DNA from: Mycobacterium sp. NS-7484
Lineage (GTDB): Bacteria; Actinomycetota; Actinomycetes; Mycobacteriales; Mycobacteriaceae
Length of the DNA stretch: 64,000 bases
Reading direction: 5' to 3'
Assembly (NCBI RefSeq): GCF_001953975.1
Contig: NZ_MBEJ01000099.1
Coordinates: forward strand, 112,901 to 176,900
The notes below the pieces were generated by a model that had not been told where the DNA came from, ran no database searches, and was given only the letters and a program-made list of their open reading frames with translations. This document shows positions 24,070 through 32,320 of the stretch, in pieces. The first letter of the stretch is position 1. The number at the start of each line of letters is the position of its first letter. Both the position numbers and the translations under genes were made by a program.

Positions 24070-24345
24070 GTGACCGACGATTCCACGCCGTGGGGTACCG
24101 GCTTGACGGTGGCCGGCTTTGTGGCCGCGGTGCTGGGTGCCGCGATCGTGGTGCTCGGCATGGGGCTGTTGCGGGTGCACCCGCTGCTGGCGATCGGGCT
24201 CAACATGGTGGCGGTCGGCGGGCTGGCTCCCACGGTGTGGGGGTGGCGGCGCCGTCCGGTGTGGCGGTGGTTCGTGCTGGGGTCGGCCGTCGGCGTGGCG
24301 GGTGGCTGGTTGGTGCTGTTGGCCATCGGGTTGAGCCAAGCCTGA
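24070..24345 (+). CDS. Small three-TM membrane protein (Rv0882 homologue, DUF2537-like)
   Basis: 91 residues with three membrane segments: LTVAGFVAAVLGAAIVVLGMGLL, HPLLAIGLNMVAVGGLAPTVWGW and WFVLGSAVGVAGGWLVLLAIGL, separated by a RRRPVWRW basic loop. It follows the SpoU gene by 4 bp. A 41-bp palindromic repeat begins 15 bp after its stop. Function unknown. Confidence 0.8.
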   Translation: MTDDSTPWGTGLTVAGFVAAVLGAAIVVLGMGLLRVHPLLAIGLNMVAVGGLAPTVWGWRRRPVWRWFVLGSAVGVAGGWLVLLAIGLSQA

Positions 24346-24360
24346 GCGGGTCCTCCTCAG

Positions 24361-24401
24361 TGCTGAAGATTGGGGTCGCCAGGTAGCCCCGATCTTCAGC
24401 G
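24361..24401 (+). repeat. 41-bp palindromic repeat, copy 3
   Basis: Left arm TGCTGAAGATTGGGG, right arm CCCCGATCTTCAGCG. Again the arm difference gives a U-G wobble in plus-strand RNA. It lies between the Rv0882-like stop and the stop of the convergent DUF559 gene, and is the left boundary of that gene; copy 4 is the right boundary. Confidence 0.9.
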
Positions 24402-24417
24402 TTGGCAGCTTTCCACG

Positions 24418-25353
24418 TCAGGCCGCCAGTTCCACGCGGCCGAACTCGCAGTCCGGCCCGCAGGCGTGGCCATTCACCGTGATGCCGTGTCGCCGCATCA
24501 CCTGGGCGATCTTCGCGGCGGTCCGGCACGGTCTGTCGAAAACCTGACGGTAGGACAGCCGGACGGTTGAGCGGCCATCGACCGCGGCGTCCAGGTCACG
24601 CTCGGCATCCCGGCTGCGCGCCGATGCCGTGTTGTGAAACAGGAGACCATCGAGTTCGACCACGAGCCGTTGACCGTATTCGACATCTCGGTAGCTCACT
24701 CCCACCGATGAGGTCGAACGCTTCTGACGGGTAGCCCGGGGCAACCCGTGCGCCCGTTCCACGCGATTGAGGTACCCGTGCTCCAGGACTGAGCAGGTGC
24801 CCTCGGCGATGTCGACGATCACCGCACGTAGCCAGCGGCGTCTTCGAACCCGCTGACGAGCGTCGAGGGCGTGCAGTAGGCGCCGCGCGGTGGTCCGCCG
24901 CGACTGGCACGCGTTGGCCAGCGCCGCGATCGCATCGAACTCGGATTTGGCCAGGCATGCGACGTCAAGGGCGGCTTCTTCGAAACGTAGCCGTGGCGGC
25001 CCGACGTGCCAGAGCACCCGCTCTTCCAGGTGGGTCAGATGGTGGATGCGCACTCCTGGGGGCTCAGCCAGCACGCCCCGGTCGCGGGAGACTGCGACAT
25101 GGATTACCGCACCCTCGTCGGTCAACGCCGATTCCAGGCACAACGCCGCCGGAGCGGCGTAAAGCACTGCGGCCCAAGCTCGTTGCAGCCATGTCGATGG
25201 TCCGGTGTGATCGATGTATACGCCGTCGTGGACCCGGGTCCACTCATTGCGCCGGAGCAACCGTCGAATGTCGTGCTGCTGCAGCCCCGCATCCAGGGCT
25301 TGTCGACGTGAAATGACGCCCGACTGCTGCCGAAGCACGTCATCGATATCCAC
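24418..25353 (-). CDS. DUF559 (Vsr-like nuclease fold) protein with AbiEi-type N-terminal HTH
   Basis: 311 residues from GTG 25353 (a TTG at 25422 touching the repeat is also in frame). The N-terminus, VLRQQSGVISRRQALDAGLQQHDIRRLLRRNEWTRVHDGVYIDH, is the AbiEi-type antitoxin helix-turn-helix. The C-terminus, RLVVELDGLLFHN, then RDAERDLDAAVDGRSTVRLSYRQVFD, is a DUF559 fold related to the very-short-patch-repair endonuclease, keeping the E-x-D and the basic helix. Many such solitary genes exist in mycobacteria. It has no toxin partner here. In M. tuberculosis its two neighbours are adjacent, so it is an insertion, bracketed by repeat copies 3 and 4. Confidence 0.75.
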   Translation of the reverse strand: MDIDDVLRQQSGVISRRQALDAGLQQHDIRRLLRRNEWTRVHDGVYIDHTGPSTWLQRAWAAVLYAAPAALCLESALTDEGAVIHVAVSRDRGVLAEPPGVRIHHLTHLEERVLWHVGPPRLRFEEAALDVACLAKSEFDAIAALANACQSRRTTARRLLHALDARQRVRRRRWLRAVIVDIAEGTCSVLEHGYLNRVERAHGLPRATRQKRSTSSVGVSYRDVEYGQRLVVELDGLLFHNTASARSRDAERDLDAAVDGRSTVRLSYRQVFDRPCRTAAKIAQVMRRHGITVNGHACGPDCEFGRVELAA

Positions 25354-25422
25354 GCCGTCGATGCTCGCCGACCAGCCCAGCTGTGACCAGACCCGTTCCG
25401 CGCCTCTGTGGATAACTACCAA

Positions 25423-25463
25423 CGCTGAAGATTCGGGCTACCTGGTGACCACAATCTTCAGCA
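25423..25463 (-). repeat. 41-bp palindromic repeat, copy 4
   Basis: Left arm CGCTGAAGATTCGGG, right arm CACAATCTTCAGCA; it reads in the common orientation on the minus strand, 20 bp downstream of the sepH stop. Together with copy 3 it brackets the DUF559 gene in inverted orientation. Confidence 0.88.
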
Positions 25464-25483
25464 CAGGCAGTGAGATCAGAGGA

Positions 25484-26287
25484 TCAGGGTTGCGTGCCCG
25501 ACGAGCGAACCCCCAGCAGCACGTCCTCCCAGGCTGGAACCGTCGCGCGGGCCTTGCGGCTGCGCTTGGGGGCCGGGGGAGCCGGAGCCTGCACTTCGGG
25601 CGCCGCGACCTGCTGGGGCTCGGAAGCGTCCTGGACCTCGTGCGTCTCGTGGTCGTCGAACAGGTGCGGCACCGCGGCCACAGGACGCAGCGGCCGGCCC
25701 ATCTCGGGGTTGATCAGCTGACGGGCCGCGTCGTCAGAGGCGGTGACGGTGCCCCCGTGGGCGCCCGGGCTGAACCGGAAGTGTGCGACGTTGTCCGACC
25801 GCCCCGCCTTCCAGGCCAGCTGCACCGTCCAGCGGCTGTCCTCGTTACGCCAGGCGTCCCAGGAGATGGAGTCGGGATCGAGGCCGCGGGCCACCAGCGC
25901 CGTCGTGACCGTTTCCAGCAGGGTGAGCACGGCCGGTCCGTCGGCCAGCACCGGGTGCGCTGCGGTGGCCAGCTCAGCCGCGCGGGCGCGCTCCAGCAAC
26001 ACCGGATGGGCGAACCGCTCGACCCGCTCGATAGGCACCCCGGCGGCGGTGGCCAACTGCTCGACCGATGCCCCGGCGCGGATCTTCGCCTGAATCTCCT
26101 TGGGTCGCAGCACGTTCTGCACCTCTACATCGATCTCGGACTGATTCGAGGTGACCGTGTCGCCGCGCATCGCTGCGCGCAGACGGTCGTCGACACGCAA
26201 GCTGAACATGTCCTTGGCGGAGTCGTCGGATTCGCAGATGATGCGCCTGCCGTCGACGTTCAATCCAACGACTCTGAGTTCTCGCAT
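25484..26287 (-). CDS. sepH: Cell division regulator SepH (Rv0883c homologue)
   Basis: 267 residues from ATG 26287 (MRELRVVGLNVDGRRIICES). The N-terminal DUF3071 domain (1-~165) includes KFSLRVDDRLRAA-like SLRVDDRLRAAMRGD and an internal helix-turn-helix, LRPKEIQAKIRAGASVEQLATAAGVPIERVERFAHPVLLERARAAEL. The C-terminal part is proline- and alanine-rich with a basic KRSRKARATVPAWEDVLLGV end. SepH binds FtsZ and promotes Z-ring assembly in actinobacteria. It follows serC on the same strand with 71 bp between them. Confidence 0.9.
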   Translation of the reverse strand: MRELRVVGLNVDGRRIICESDDSAKDMFSLRVDDRLRAAMRGDTVTSNQSEIDVEVQNVLRPKEIQAKIRAGASVEQLATAAGVPIERVERFAHPVLLERARAAELATAAHPVLADGPAVLTLLETVTTALVARGLDPDSISWDAWRNEDSRWTVQLAWKAGRSDNVAHFRFSPGAHGGTVTASDDAARQLINPEMGRPLRPVAAVPHLFDDHETHEVQDASEPQQVAAPEVQAPAPPAPKRSRKARATVPAWEDVLLGVRSSGTQP

Positions 26288-26339
26288 ACCGACCAAACCT
26301 CCTGCGCGAACCCTACTGCGTTATCAGCCCGTGACCGCG

Positions 26340-26362
26340 CTGACACGCTGGGGAGGTGTCAG
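26340..26362 (-). terminator. Hairpin overlapping the serC stop codon
   Basis: CTGACAC (26340-26346), 9-nt loop, GTGTCAG (26356-26362): perfect 7-bp arms that include the serC stop (26359-26361). Third hairpin of this kind in the window. Confidence 0.45.
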
Positions 26363-27465
26363 AGGTTCTGCACGACCCAGTCGACGCAGCTGGTCAGGGC
26401 GCTCACGTCATCGGGATCCACGGCCGGGAACATGCCGATGCGCAGCTGGTTACGGCCCAGCTTGCGGTAGGGCTCGGTGTCCACGATGCCGTTGCTGCGC
26501 AACACCTTGGCGACCGCGGCGGCATCGACGGATTCGCTGAAGTCGATCGTGCCGACCACCTGCGAACGCAGCGCCGGATCGGTGACGAACGGTGTGGCGA
26601 AGCTCGACGCCTCGGCCCACGAGTACAGCCGCTGCGAGGAATCCGCGGTGCGTTTGACGGCCCAGTCCAGGCCACCGTTGCCGTTGAGCCAGTCCAGCTG
26701 TTCGGCCAGCAGGATCAGCGTCGCGATGGCCGGGGTGTTGTAGGTCTGGTTCTTCAGGCTGTTCTCCACCGCGATCGGCAGCGACAGGAAGTCGGGCACC
26801 CAGCGGTCCGTCGCGGCGATCGCCTCGATACGCGCCAGCGCGGCCGGGCTCATGATGGCCAACCACAGCCCACCGTCGCCGGCGAAATTCTTCTGCGGCG
26901 CAAAGTAATACGCATCGGCGTCGGTGATGGTCACGGGCAGGCCGCCGGCCGCGGAGGTGGCGTCGATCAGCACCAGCGCGTCGCCGGCGGGGCGGGTCAC
27001 CGGCACCGAGACACCGGTCGAGGTCTCGTTGTGCGCCCAGGCCACGGCGTCCACCGAGGGGTCGGACTGCGGCTCGGGGGCGGTGCCCGGGTCGGTCTTG
27101 ACGACGATCGGGTCACCGATGAACGGGTTCTTGGCCACGCACGAGGCGAACTTGCTGCTGAACTCGCCGTAGGTCAGGTGCAGGGACTTCTTGTCGATCA
27201 AACCGAACGCCGCGGCATCCCAGAATGCGGTCGACCCGCCGTTGCCCAGGATCACCTCATAGCCGTCGGGAACAGAGAACAGCTGACGCAGCCCGTCACG
27301 GACCCGGCCCACCAGATTCTTGATCGGGGCCTGCCGATGGGACGTGCCGAACAGATCCCCGGCAGCGGCCAACGCGGTCAGTTGCTCGGGGCGGACCTTG
27401 GAGGGGCCACATCCGAAACGGCCGTCGCGGGGCTTGAGTTCGGCAGGGATGATGAGTTCAGCCAT
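26359..27465 (-). CDS. serC: Phosphoserine aminotransferase SerC
   Basis: 368 residues, the mycobacterial SerC length. Class V aminotransferase features: FGCGPSKVRPEQLTAL (~18-33) at the substrate loop, WAHNETSTGVSVPV (~138-151), LVLIDATSAAGGLPV (~163-177), and the PLP-lysine segment YFAPQKNFAGDGGLWLA (~185-201). It makes 3-phosphoserine from 3-phosphohydroxypyruvate and glutamate in serine and pyridoxal phosphate synthesis. It is upstream of sepH on the same strand; map is 23 bp upstream of it. Confidence 0.95.
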   Translation of the reverse strand: MAELIIPAELKPRDGRFGCGPSKVRPEQLTALAAAGDLFGTSHRQAPIKNLVGRVRDGLRQLFSVPDGYEVILGNGGSTAFWDAAAFGLIDKKSLHLTYGEFSSKFASCVAKNPFIGDPIVVKTDPGTAPEPQSDPSVDAVAWAHNETSTGVSVPVTRPAGDALVLIDATSAAGGLPVTITDADAYYFAPQKNFAGDGGLWLAIMSPAALARIEAIAATDRWVPDFLSLPIAVENSLKNQTYNTPAIATLILLAEQLDWLNGNGGLDWAVKRTADSSQRLYSWAEASSFATPFVTDPALRSQVVGTIDFSESVDAAAVAKVLRSNGIVDTEPYRKLGRNQLRIGMFPAVDPDDVSALTSCVDWVVQNL

Positions 27466-27488
27466 ACCGACCAGCCTAAAGACGCCCG

Positions 27489-28253
27489 TTACCGCGTCAA
27501 AATTCGGGCACCGCGGGTGGTGACGGCCACAGTGTGCTCACTGTGCGCGGCGCGGGCCCCGGTGGTGCTGCGCAGCGTCCATCCGTCCGGGTCGTGGACG
27601 TAGCCGGTGGTTCCGTCGGCGATCAGCATCGGCTCGATCGCGATCACCAGGCCGGGCCGCAACGTCATGCCTTCGCCGCGTCGACCGACGTTGGGGACGT
27701 GGGGCGCCTCGTGCATCGTGCGTCCGATGCCGTGTCCGCCGTGGTTGGCCAGCAGTCCGTATCCCGCCTCCCGGGCCACCGCGGCAATCGCGTGGCCGAT
27801 GTCGCCCAACGCGTTGCCGGGGCGCACCGCGGCGATGCCGGCGGCCAGCGCCGCGTCCGTCGCCTCGATCAGGGCGGTGTCGGCGGGGTCGGGGGTGCCG
27901 ACGACGAAACTGCGTGCAGCGTCGCCGCACCAGCCGTTCAGCGTTGCGCCGAAGTCCACCGACACCAGGTCACCGTCGGCCAGCACGGTGCCGTCGGGGA
28001 TGCCGTGGACGATCGCGTCGTTGACGCTGACGCACAGCACCGCGGGGAAGGGTTTGGGGGCCCAGCGGGGGTGGTAGTTCAAGAAGGGCGAGGAGGCGCC
28101 ATGCGCGGTGAGGATGTCGGCGGCGATGCGGTCCAGATCGGCGGTGGTATCCCCGGCAGCGGCTTTCGCGACGATCGCCTGCAACACTTCGGCGACAACC
28201 GCTCCCGCGGCTGCCATCGCCTCGACCTGCGCTTCTGTCTTCAGATCGACCAT
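27489..28253 (-). CDS. map: Methionine aminopeptidase, type I
   Basis: 254 residues with no N-terminal zinc extension, so a minimal type Ia enzyme. The five metal ligands are in place: SVDFGATLNGWCGDAARSF (two Asp), NHGGHGIGRTMHEAP (His), IAIEPML (Glu) and HSEHTVAVT (Glu). It removes N-terminal methionine. In M. tuberculosis this interval has no map gene (serC is next to Rv0885), so this is a paralogue or an insertion. It is divergent from the AurF-like gene. Confidence 0.92.
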   Translation of the reverse strand: MVDLKTEAQVEAMAAAGAVVAEVLQAIVAKAAAGDTTADLDRIAADILTAHGASSPFLNYHPRWAPKPFPAVLCVSVNDAIVHGIPDGTVLADGDLVSVDFGATLNGWCGDAARSFVVGTPDPADTALIEATDAALAAGIAAVRPGNALGDIGHAIAAVAREAGYGLLANHGGHGIGRTMHEAPHVPNVGRRGEGMTLRPGLVIAIEPMLIADGTTGYVHDPDGWTLRSTTGARAAHSEHTVAVTTRGARILTR

Positions 28254-28374
28254 GGCGTGTTCCTGGTTGGCAAACTTTTCGAATCAGGCATGGACATTTA
28301 CTCGATACCTGCGGTACCGTTGTACAACAAGTGGGTAGATGTAAACCTCAGACAATGATAGAGAGGTCTGCAAC

Positions 28375-29397
28375 ATGGCTCGGACCAAGATGGTCAGGCG
28401 TTGGCGCAAGAACATGGACGTCAGCGACGACACCCAGTACGTCGACATGCTCACCACACTGTCCGAGGGGTCGGTGCGGCGCAACTTCAACCCGTACAAG
28501 GACATCGAGTGGGACTCGCCGGAATTCGCCGTCGTGCCCAACGACCCGCGCTGGATCCTGCCCGCGACCGATCCGATGGGCGGCCATCCCTGGTACCAGG
28601 CGCAGCCCGTCGAGCGGCAGATCGAGATCGGCATGTGGCGTCAGGCCAACGTCGCCAAGGTCGGCCTGCACTTCGAGAACATCCTGATCCGCGGGCTGAT
28701 GGAGTACTCGTTCTGGGTGCCCAACGGGTCGCCGGAGTACCGGTACTGCCTGCACGAGTCGGTTGAAGAGTGCAACCACACCCTGATGTTCCAGGAGATG
28801 GTGAACCGCATCGGCAAGGATGTGCCGGGCATGCCGCGGCTGCTCAAGTGGGTGCAGCCGCTGATCCCGCTGGCCGCCGGCCCGCTGCCGATCCCGTTCT
28901 TCTTCGGCGTGCTCGCCGGTGAGGAGCCCATCGACCACACCCAGAAGAACGTGCTGCGCGAGGGCAAGGCCCTGCATCCGATCATGGAGCGCGTCATGGC
29001 GATTCACGTCGCCGAGGAGGCCCGGCACATCTCGTTCGCACACCAGTACCTGCACAAGCGGGTGCCGAACCTGCGCCGCCGGCAGCGCTGGATCCTGTCG
29101 CTGTTCGTGCCGCTGACCATGCGCATCCTGTGCTCGGCCATCATCGTGCCGCCGCGGGCGTTCTGGAAGGAATTCGACATCCCCCGCTCGGTGCGCAAGG
29201 AGCTCTTCTTCAAGGCGCCCGAGTCGCGGAAGATGCTGCGGGACATGTTCGGCGACGTCCGGATGCTGTGCACCGACACCGGGCTGATGAACCCGATCGC
29301 CAAGCTGATGTGGAAGATCTGCAAGATCGACGGGCCGCCGAGCCGGTACCGCAGCGAGCCGCAGCGCGAGCACCTGGTCCCCGTGACGGCTGCCTAG
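28375..29397 (+). CDS. AurF-like diiron N-oxygenase family protein (Rv0885 homologue)
   Basis: 340 residues. The diiron helix bundle carries metal ligands in SVEECNHTLMFQEMV (~127-141) and HVAEEARHISFAHQYL (~208-223), both ExxH-type patterns of the AurF/ferritin-like family (PF11583). AurF oxidises aryl amines to nitro compounds; the mycobacterial substrate is unknown. fprB, a ferredoxin-reductase that could feed electrons, starts 7 bp after the stop, a strong functional hint. Upstream (28254-28374) holds an 8-bp palindrome TTGTACAA. Confidence 0.85.
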   Translation: MARTKMVRRWRKNMDVSDDTQYVDMLTTLSEGSVRRNFNPYKDIEWDSPEFAVVPNDPRWILPATDPMGGHPWYQAQPVERQIEIGMWRQANVAKVGLHFENILIRGLMEYSFWVPNGSPEYRYCLHESVEECNHTLMFQEMVNRIGKDVPGMPRLLKWVQPLIPLAAGPLPIPFFFGVLAGEEPIDHTQKNVLREGKALHPIMERVMAIHVAEEARHISFAHQYLHKRVPNLRRRQRWILSLFVPLTMRILCSAIIVPPRAFWKEFDIPRSVRKELFFKAPESRKMLRDMFGDVRMLCTDTGLMNPIAKLMWKICKIDGPPSRYRSEPQREHLVPVTAA

Positions 29398-29404
29398 TCC
29401 TGTC

Positions 29405-31063
29405 ATGCCCCATGTGATCACCCAGTCGTGTTGCAGCGACGGGTCCTGTGTCTACGCGTGCCCGGTGAACTGCATCCATCCCTCACCGGATGAACCGGGC
29501 TTCGCCACCGCCGAGATGCTCTACATCGATCCCGACGCATGTGTGGATTGCGGTGCCTGTGTGAGCGCGTGCCCGGTGGGTGCGATTGCGGCCGATACCC
29601 GGCTGACCGAGAAGCAGCTGCCGTTCATCGAGCTCAACGCGGCCTTCTACCCGAAGCGGGAAGGCAAGCTGCCGCCGACGTCCAAGCTGGCGCCGGTGAT
29701 CGCGGCGCCCAAGGTCGAGCGTCGCGACGGACATCTCACGGTGGCCATCGTCGGCTCCGGGCCGGCGGCGATGTATGCCGCCGACGAGCTCTTGACGCAG
29801 CGCGGGGTCCGCGTGAACGTGTTCGAGAAGCTGCCGACGCCCTACGGGCTGGTACGGGCCGGTGTGGCACCGGACCATCAGAGCACCAAGCGCGTGACGC
29901 GGCTGTTCGACGTCATCGCCCGGCAGCCGGGGTTCAAGTTCTTCCTGAATGTCGAAGTCGGCAAGCATCTTTCGCATGCCGATCTGCTGGAACATCACCA
30001 CGCCGTGCTGTACGCGGTCGGTGCACCCAACGACCGTCGCCTCGACATCGAGGGCATGGGGCTACCGGGCACCGGCACCGCCACCGAGCTGGTGGCCTGG
30101 ATCAACGGGCACCCCGAGTTCACCGATCTGCCCGTCGATCTCAGCCACGAGCGGGTCGTCATCGTGGGCAACGGCAACGTCGCCTTCGACGTCGCCCGCA
30201 TCCTCACCACCGATCCGGATGCGTTGGCCCGCACCGACATTTCCGATCATGCCCTGGCGGCCCTGCGGACCTCGCGCGTGCAGGAGGTGGTCGTCGCGGC
30301 CCGCCGCGGCCCGGCGGAGTCGGCCTTCACGCTGCCCGAGCTGATCGGCCTGACCGCCGCCTGCGACGTCGTGCTCGATGAGGCCGACCACCAGTTGGTG
30401 CTTGCGGACCTGGCCCGCACCACAGATCCGCTGACCCGCAACAAGCTGGAGATCCTGGCCAAGTTGGGTACCGCCTCGGCGCCGATCACCCGGCCACGGA
30501 TCCGGTTGGCCTACCGGCTGACCCCGCAGCGGGTGTTGGGTGAGGACAGAGTTGCCGGTATCGAATTCGGGATCACCGGAACCGACGAGATGTGCACGCT
30601 GGACGCCGGCCTGGTGCTGACCTCGATCGGATACCGCGGCAAGGCCATTGCCGACCTGCCGTTCGATGACGACGCTTCCGTCGTGCCCAACGATGCCGGA
30701 CGCGTCGTCGGAACTCGCGGCGCGTACGTGGCCGGGTGGATCAAACGCGGACCCACCGGATTCATCGGCACCAACAAGTCGTGTGCGGCGCAGACGGTGC
30801 ACCAGTTGGTCGACGATTACAACGCCGGGCTGCTGACCGATCCGGCGCACAAGCCGGCCGCGTTGGACAAGCTGGTGCGGTCCCGTCAACCCGCCGTGGT
30901 CGACGCCGCCGGCTGGCAGGCGATCGATGCCGCCGAGATCGCCCGCGGCGGCGAGGACCGGCCGCGCGACAAGTTCACCTCGGTGGCCGACATGCTGGCC
31001 GTGGCCGCGAGTGCCCCGAAACCGACGGTGCGACAGCGGGTTCTGGCCGGACTGCGCGGCTAA
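29405..31063 (+). CDS. fprB: FprB: ferredoxin-fused NADPH-ferredoxin reductase
   Basis: 552 residues. Residues 1-~60 are a two-cluster ferredoxin: CCSDGSCVYACPVNCI and CVDCGACVSACPVGAI. From ~110 an adrenodoxin-reductase-type flavoprotein follows: FAD site VAIVGSGPAAMYAADELL, conserved TPYGLVRAGVAPDHQSTKRV, NADP site VVIVGNGNVAFDVARIL, and ATG-like AGWIKRGPTGFIGTNKSCA near the C-terminus. It passes electrons from NADPH to P450s or diiron enzymes. Just after the AurF-like oxygenase gene, which it probably serves. The 3' end overlaps the convergent kinase gene by 4 bp. Confidence 0.95.
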   Translation: MPHVITQSCCSDGSCVYACPVNCIHPSPDEPGFATAEMLYIDPDACVDCGACVSACPVGAIAADTRLTEKQLPFIELNAAFYPKREGKLPPTSKLAPVIAAPKVERRDGHLTVAIVGSGPAAMYAADELLTQRGVRVNVFEKLPTPYGLVRAGVAPDHQSTKRVTRLFDVIARQPGFKFFLNVEVGKHLSHADLLEHHHAVLYAVGAPNDRRLDIEGMGLPGTGTATELVAWINGHPEFTDLPVDLSHERVVIVGNGNVAFDVARILTTDPDALARTDISDHALAALRTSRVQEVVVAARRGPAESAFTLPELIGLTAACDVVLDEADHQLVLADLARTTDPLTRNKLEILAKLGTASAPITRPRIRLAYRLTPQRVLGEDRVAGIEFGITGTDEMCTLDAGLVLTSIGYRGKAIADLPFDDDASVVPNDAGRVVGTRGAYVAGWIKRGPTGFIGTNKSCAAQTVHQLVDDYNAGLLTDPAHKPAALDKLVRSRQPAVVDAAGWQAIDAAEIARGGEDRPRDKFTSVADMLAVAASAPKPTVRQRVLAGLRG

Positions 31064-31578
31064 TCGGGCGCGACGACGAGGTCGGCGCATGCCCGGGGCC
31101 GGAAGCGGGCGATGAACTCGTCCTCCTGGGCGGCCCACCGGTCCCAGTGCGGTCGGTAGGTGTCACCGTCGCGCTCCAGTGCTCGGCGCTTGCGTTCGGC
31201 GTCGTCGGCGTCGACCCAGATGCCCAGGTCGGCCAGTGCTCGGGTGGCGGGGGTGAGCGCGCCGATGCCCTCCACGATCAACCGTTGCCCGGGGCCGACC
31301 TCGTGCCACCCGCTGGGTGCTTCGGCGGCCCAATCCCATTGCCGCCAGCGGCCGGTACGCCCGGCCGCCCGGGGTGCGAGCAGTGAGCGACGGACATGCT
31401 CAGCGGCCCACAGCAGCCCGTCCCAGCCGGGATAGATGTCATCGAGTCGGACGACGATACTGCCGTGCCACTCGTCGCGCAGCCGGCGCGCCAGCGTCGA
31501 CTTGCCCGAACCTGAACGGCCGTCGATGAGTACGGTCGTCGCGTCGGCGCCGAGGCGGCGCAGGATGTCATCGAGCAC
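31060..31578 (-). CDS. P-loop kinase of uridine-kinase type
   Basis: 172 residues from GTG 31578, which overlaps the EcfT stop. Walker A: VLIDGRSGSGKSTLARRL (~18-35). The segment IVVRLDDIYPGWDGLLWA (~42-59) is the nucleoside-kinase style DDxY substrate motif, and RLIVEGIGALTPATRAL (~97-113) corresponds to the Walker B/hinge. WVDADDAERKRRALERDGDTYRPHWDRWAAQEDEF is the lid. It probably phosphorylates a small alcohol or nucleoside-like substrate. It is the last gene of the ECF transporter operon, which suggests it traps the imported compound. Confidence 0.8.
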   Translation of the reverse strand: MLDDILRRLGADATTVLIDGRSGSGKSTLARRLRDEWHGSIVVRLDDIYPGWDGLLWAAEHVRRSLLAPRAAGRTGRWRQWDWAAEAPSGWHEVGPGQRLIVEGIGALTPATRALADLGIWVDADDAERKRRALERDGDTYRPHWDRWAAQEDEFIARFRPRACADLVVAPD

Positions 31579-32320
31579 CAATGAAGTTCCACGTCCCAAC
31601 CGCCATCGACACCCCGACGGCGACCGCGGCAATCACCAATCCGGCTGCGATCAGCGCGAATTCGCGTACTCCGAACGGTGACGGGCGGGCCCACGTCCGG
31701 TTCGGGTAGGCACCGAAGCCACGGGCTTCCATCGCGGTGGCCAGTTTCGAGCCGCGCCGCACCGCGAACACCAGCAGCGCGAAGGCCTGCCCGGCCATGC
31801 GTCGCAGCCGGGCGTGGTCGGCCACGCCACGGGCCCGACGGGCGTAACCCAGATACCGCCAGTCCTGCCCGAGCAGACCCACGAGCCGCAGACCGGCCAG
31901 TGCGCCCAGCACGAACCTGGCCGGTAGCCGCAGCACCTGCCCCAAACCGTCTGCCAATTCTGTGGATTCGACGTCGATGAACAAGATGACCGAAGGTAGC
32001 GCGATCGCCAGCACCCGCAGGAAGGTGGCCGCGGCCAGGGCGATGGAGCCGTCGCTGACGGTGATGAGCAGGAAATGCCAGTGGACGGTCCCGGCGGTCT
32101 GTCCGTAGAGCAGGATGGTGATGGAGGTCAGGGCGGCCGCGACGAGGACCACCGCGGCGCGCGTCAACGCCGGCCGCAGCTTCACACCGAGCGCGGCGAA
32201 CAGCACGAGCTCACCGGCGAGCGCGGTGAGCGCCGAGACCCAGTCGACCGACAACACGAGCACGCCGGCGATTACGAGCGCCGTGAGCAGCCGTGCGACC
32301 GGGTTCACCGACCGGGTCAT
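31568..32320 (-). CDS. ECF transporter T component (EcfT / YkoC-like)
   Basis: 250 residues with five to six membrane segments and the two coupling helices: an ARRARG motif in YLGYARRARGVADHARL (~167-183) and AMEARGFGAYPNRT (~204-217), the A-R-G signatures that contact the ATPases. It is translationally coupled on both sides: the upstream ATPase stop overlaps its start by 4 bp and its own stop overlaps the kinase start. Part of an energy-coupling-factor importer. Confidence 0.9.
   Translation of the reverse strand: MTRSVNPVARLLTALVIAGVLVLSVDWVSALTALAGELVLFAALGVKLRPALTRAAVVLVAAALTSITILLYGQTAGTVHWHFLLITVSDGSIALAAATFLRVLAIALPSVILFIDVESTELADGLGQVLRLPARFVLGALAGLRLVGLLGQDWRYLGYARRARGVADHARLRRMAGQAFALLVFAVRRGSKLATAMEARGFGAYPNRTWARPSPFGVREFALIAAGLVIAAVAVGVSMAVGTWNFIGAR

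Noticed and set aside
24418..25422. Complete type IV toxin-antitoxin system
   Set aside because: Only the antitoxin-like HTH and a DUF559 fold in one protein are present; no toxin gene lies next to it.
28300..28340. TTGTACAA palindrome near 28320 as an operator
   Set aside because: Only 8 bp and without extended symmetry; such short palindromes are expected by chance in a 120-bp gap.
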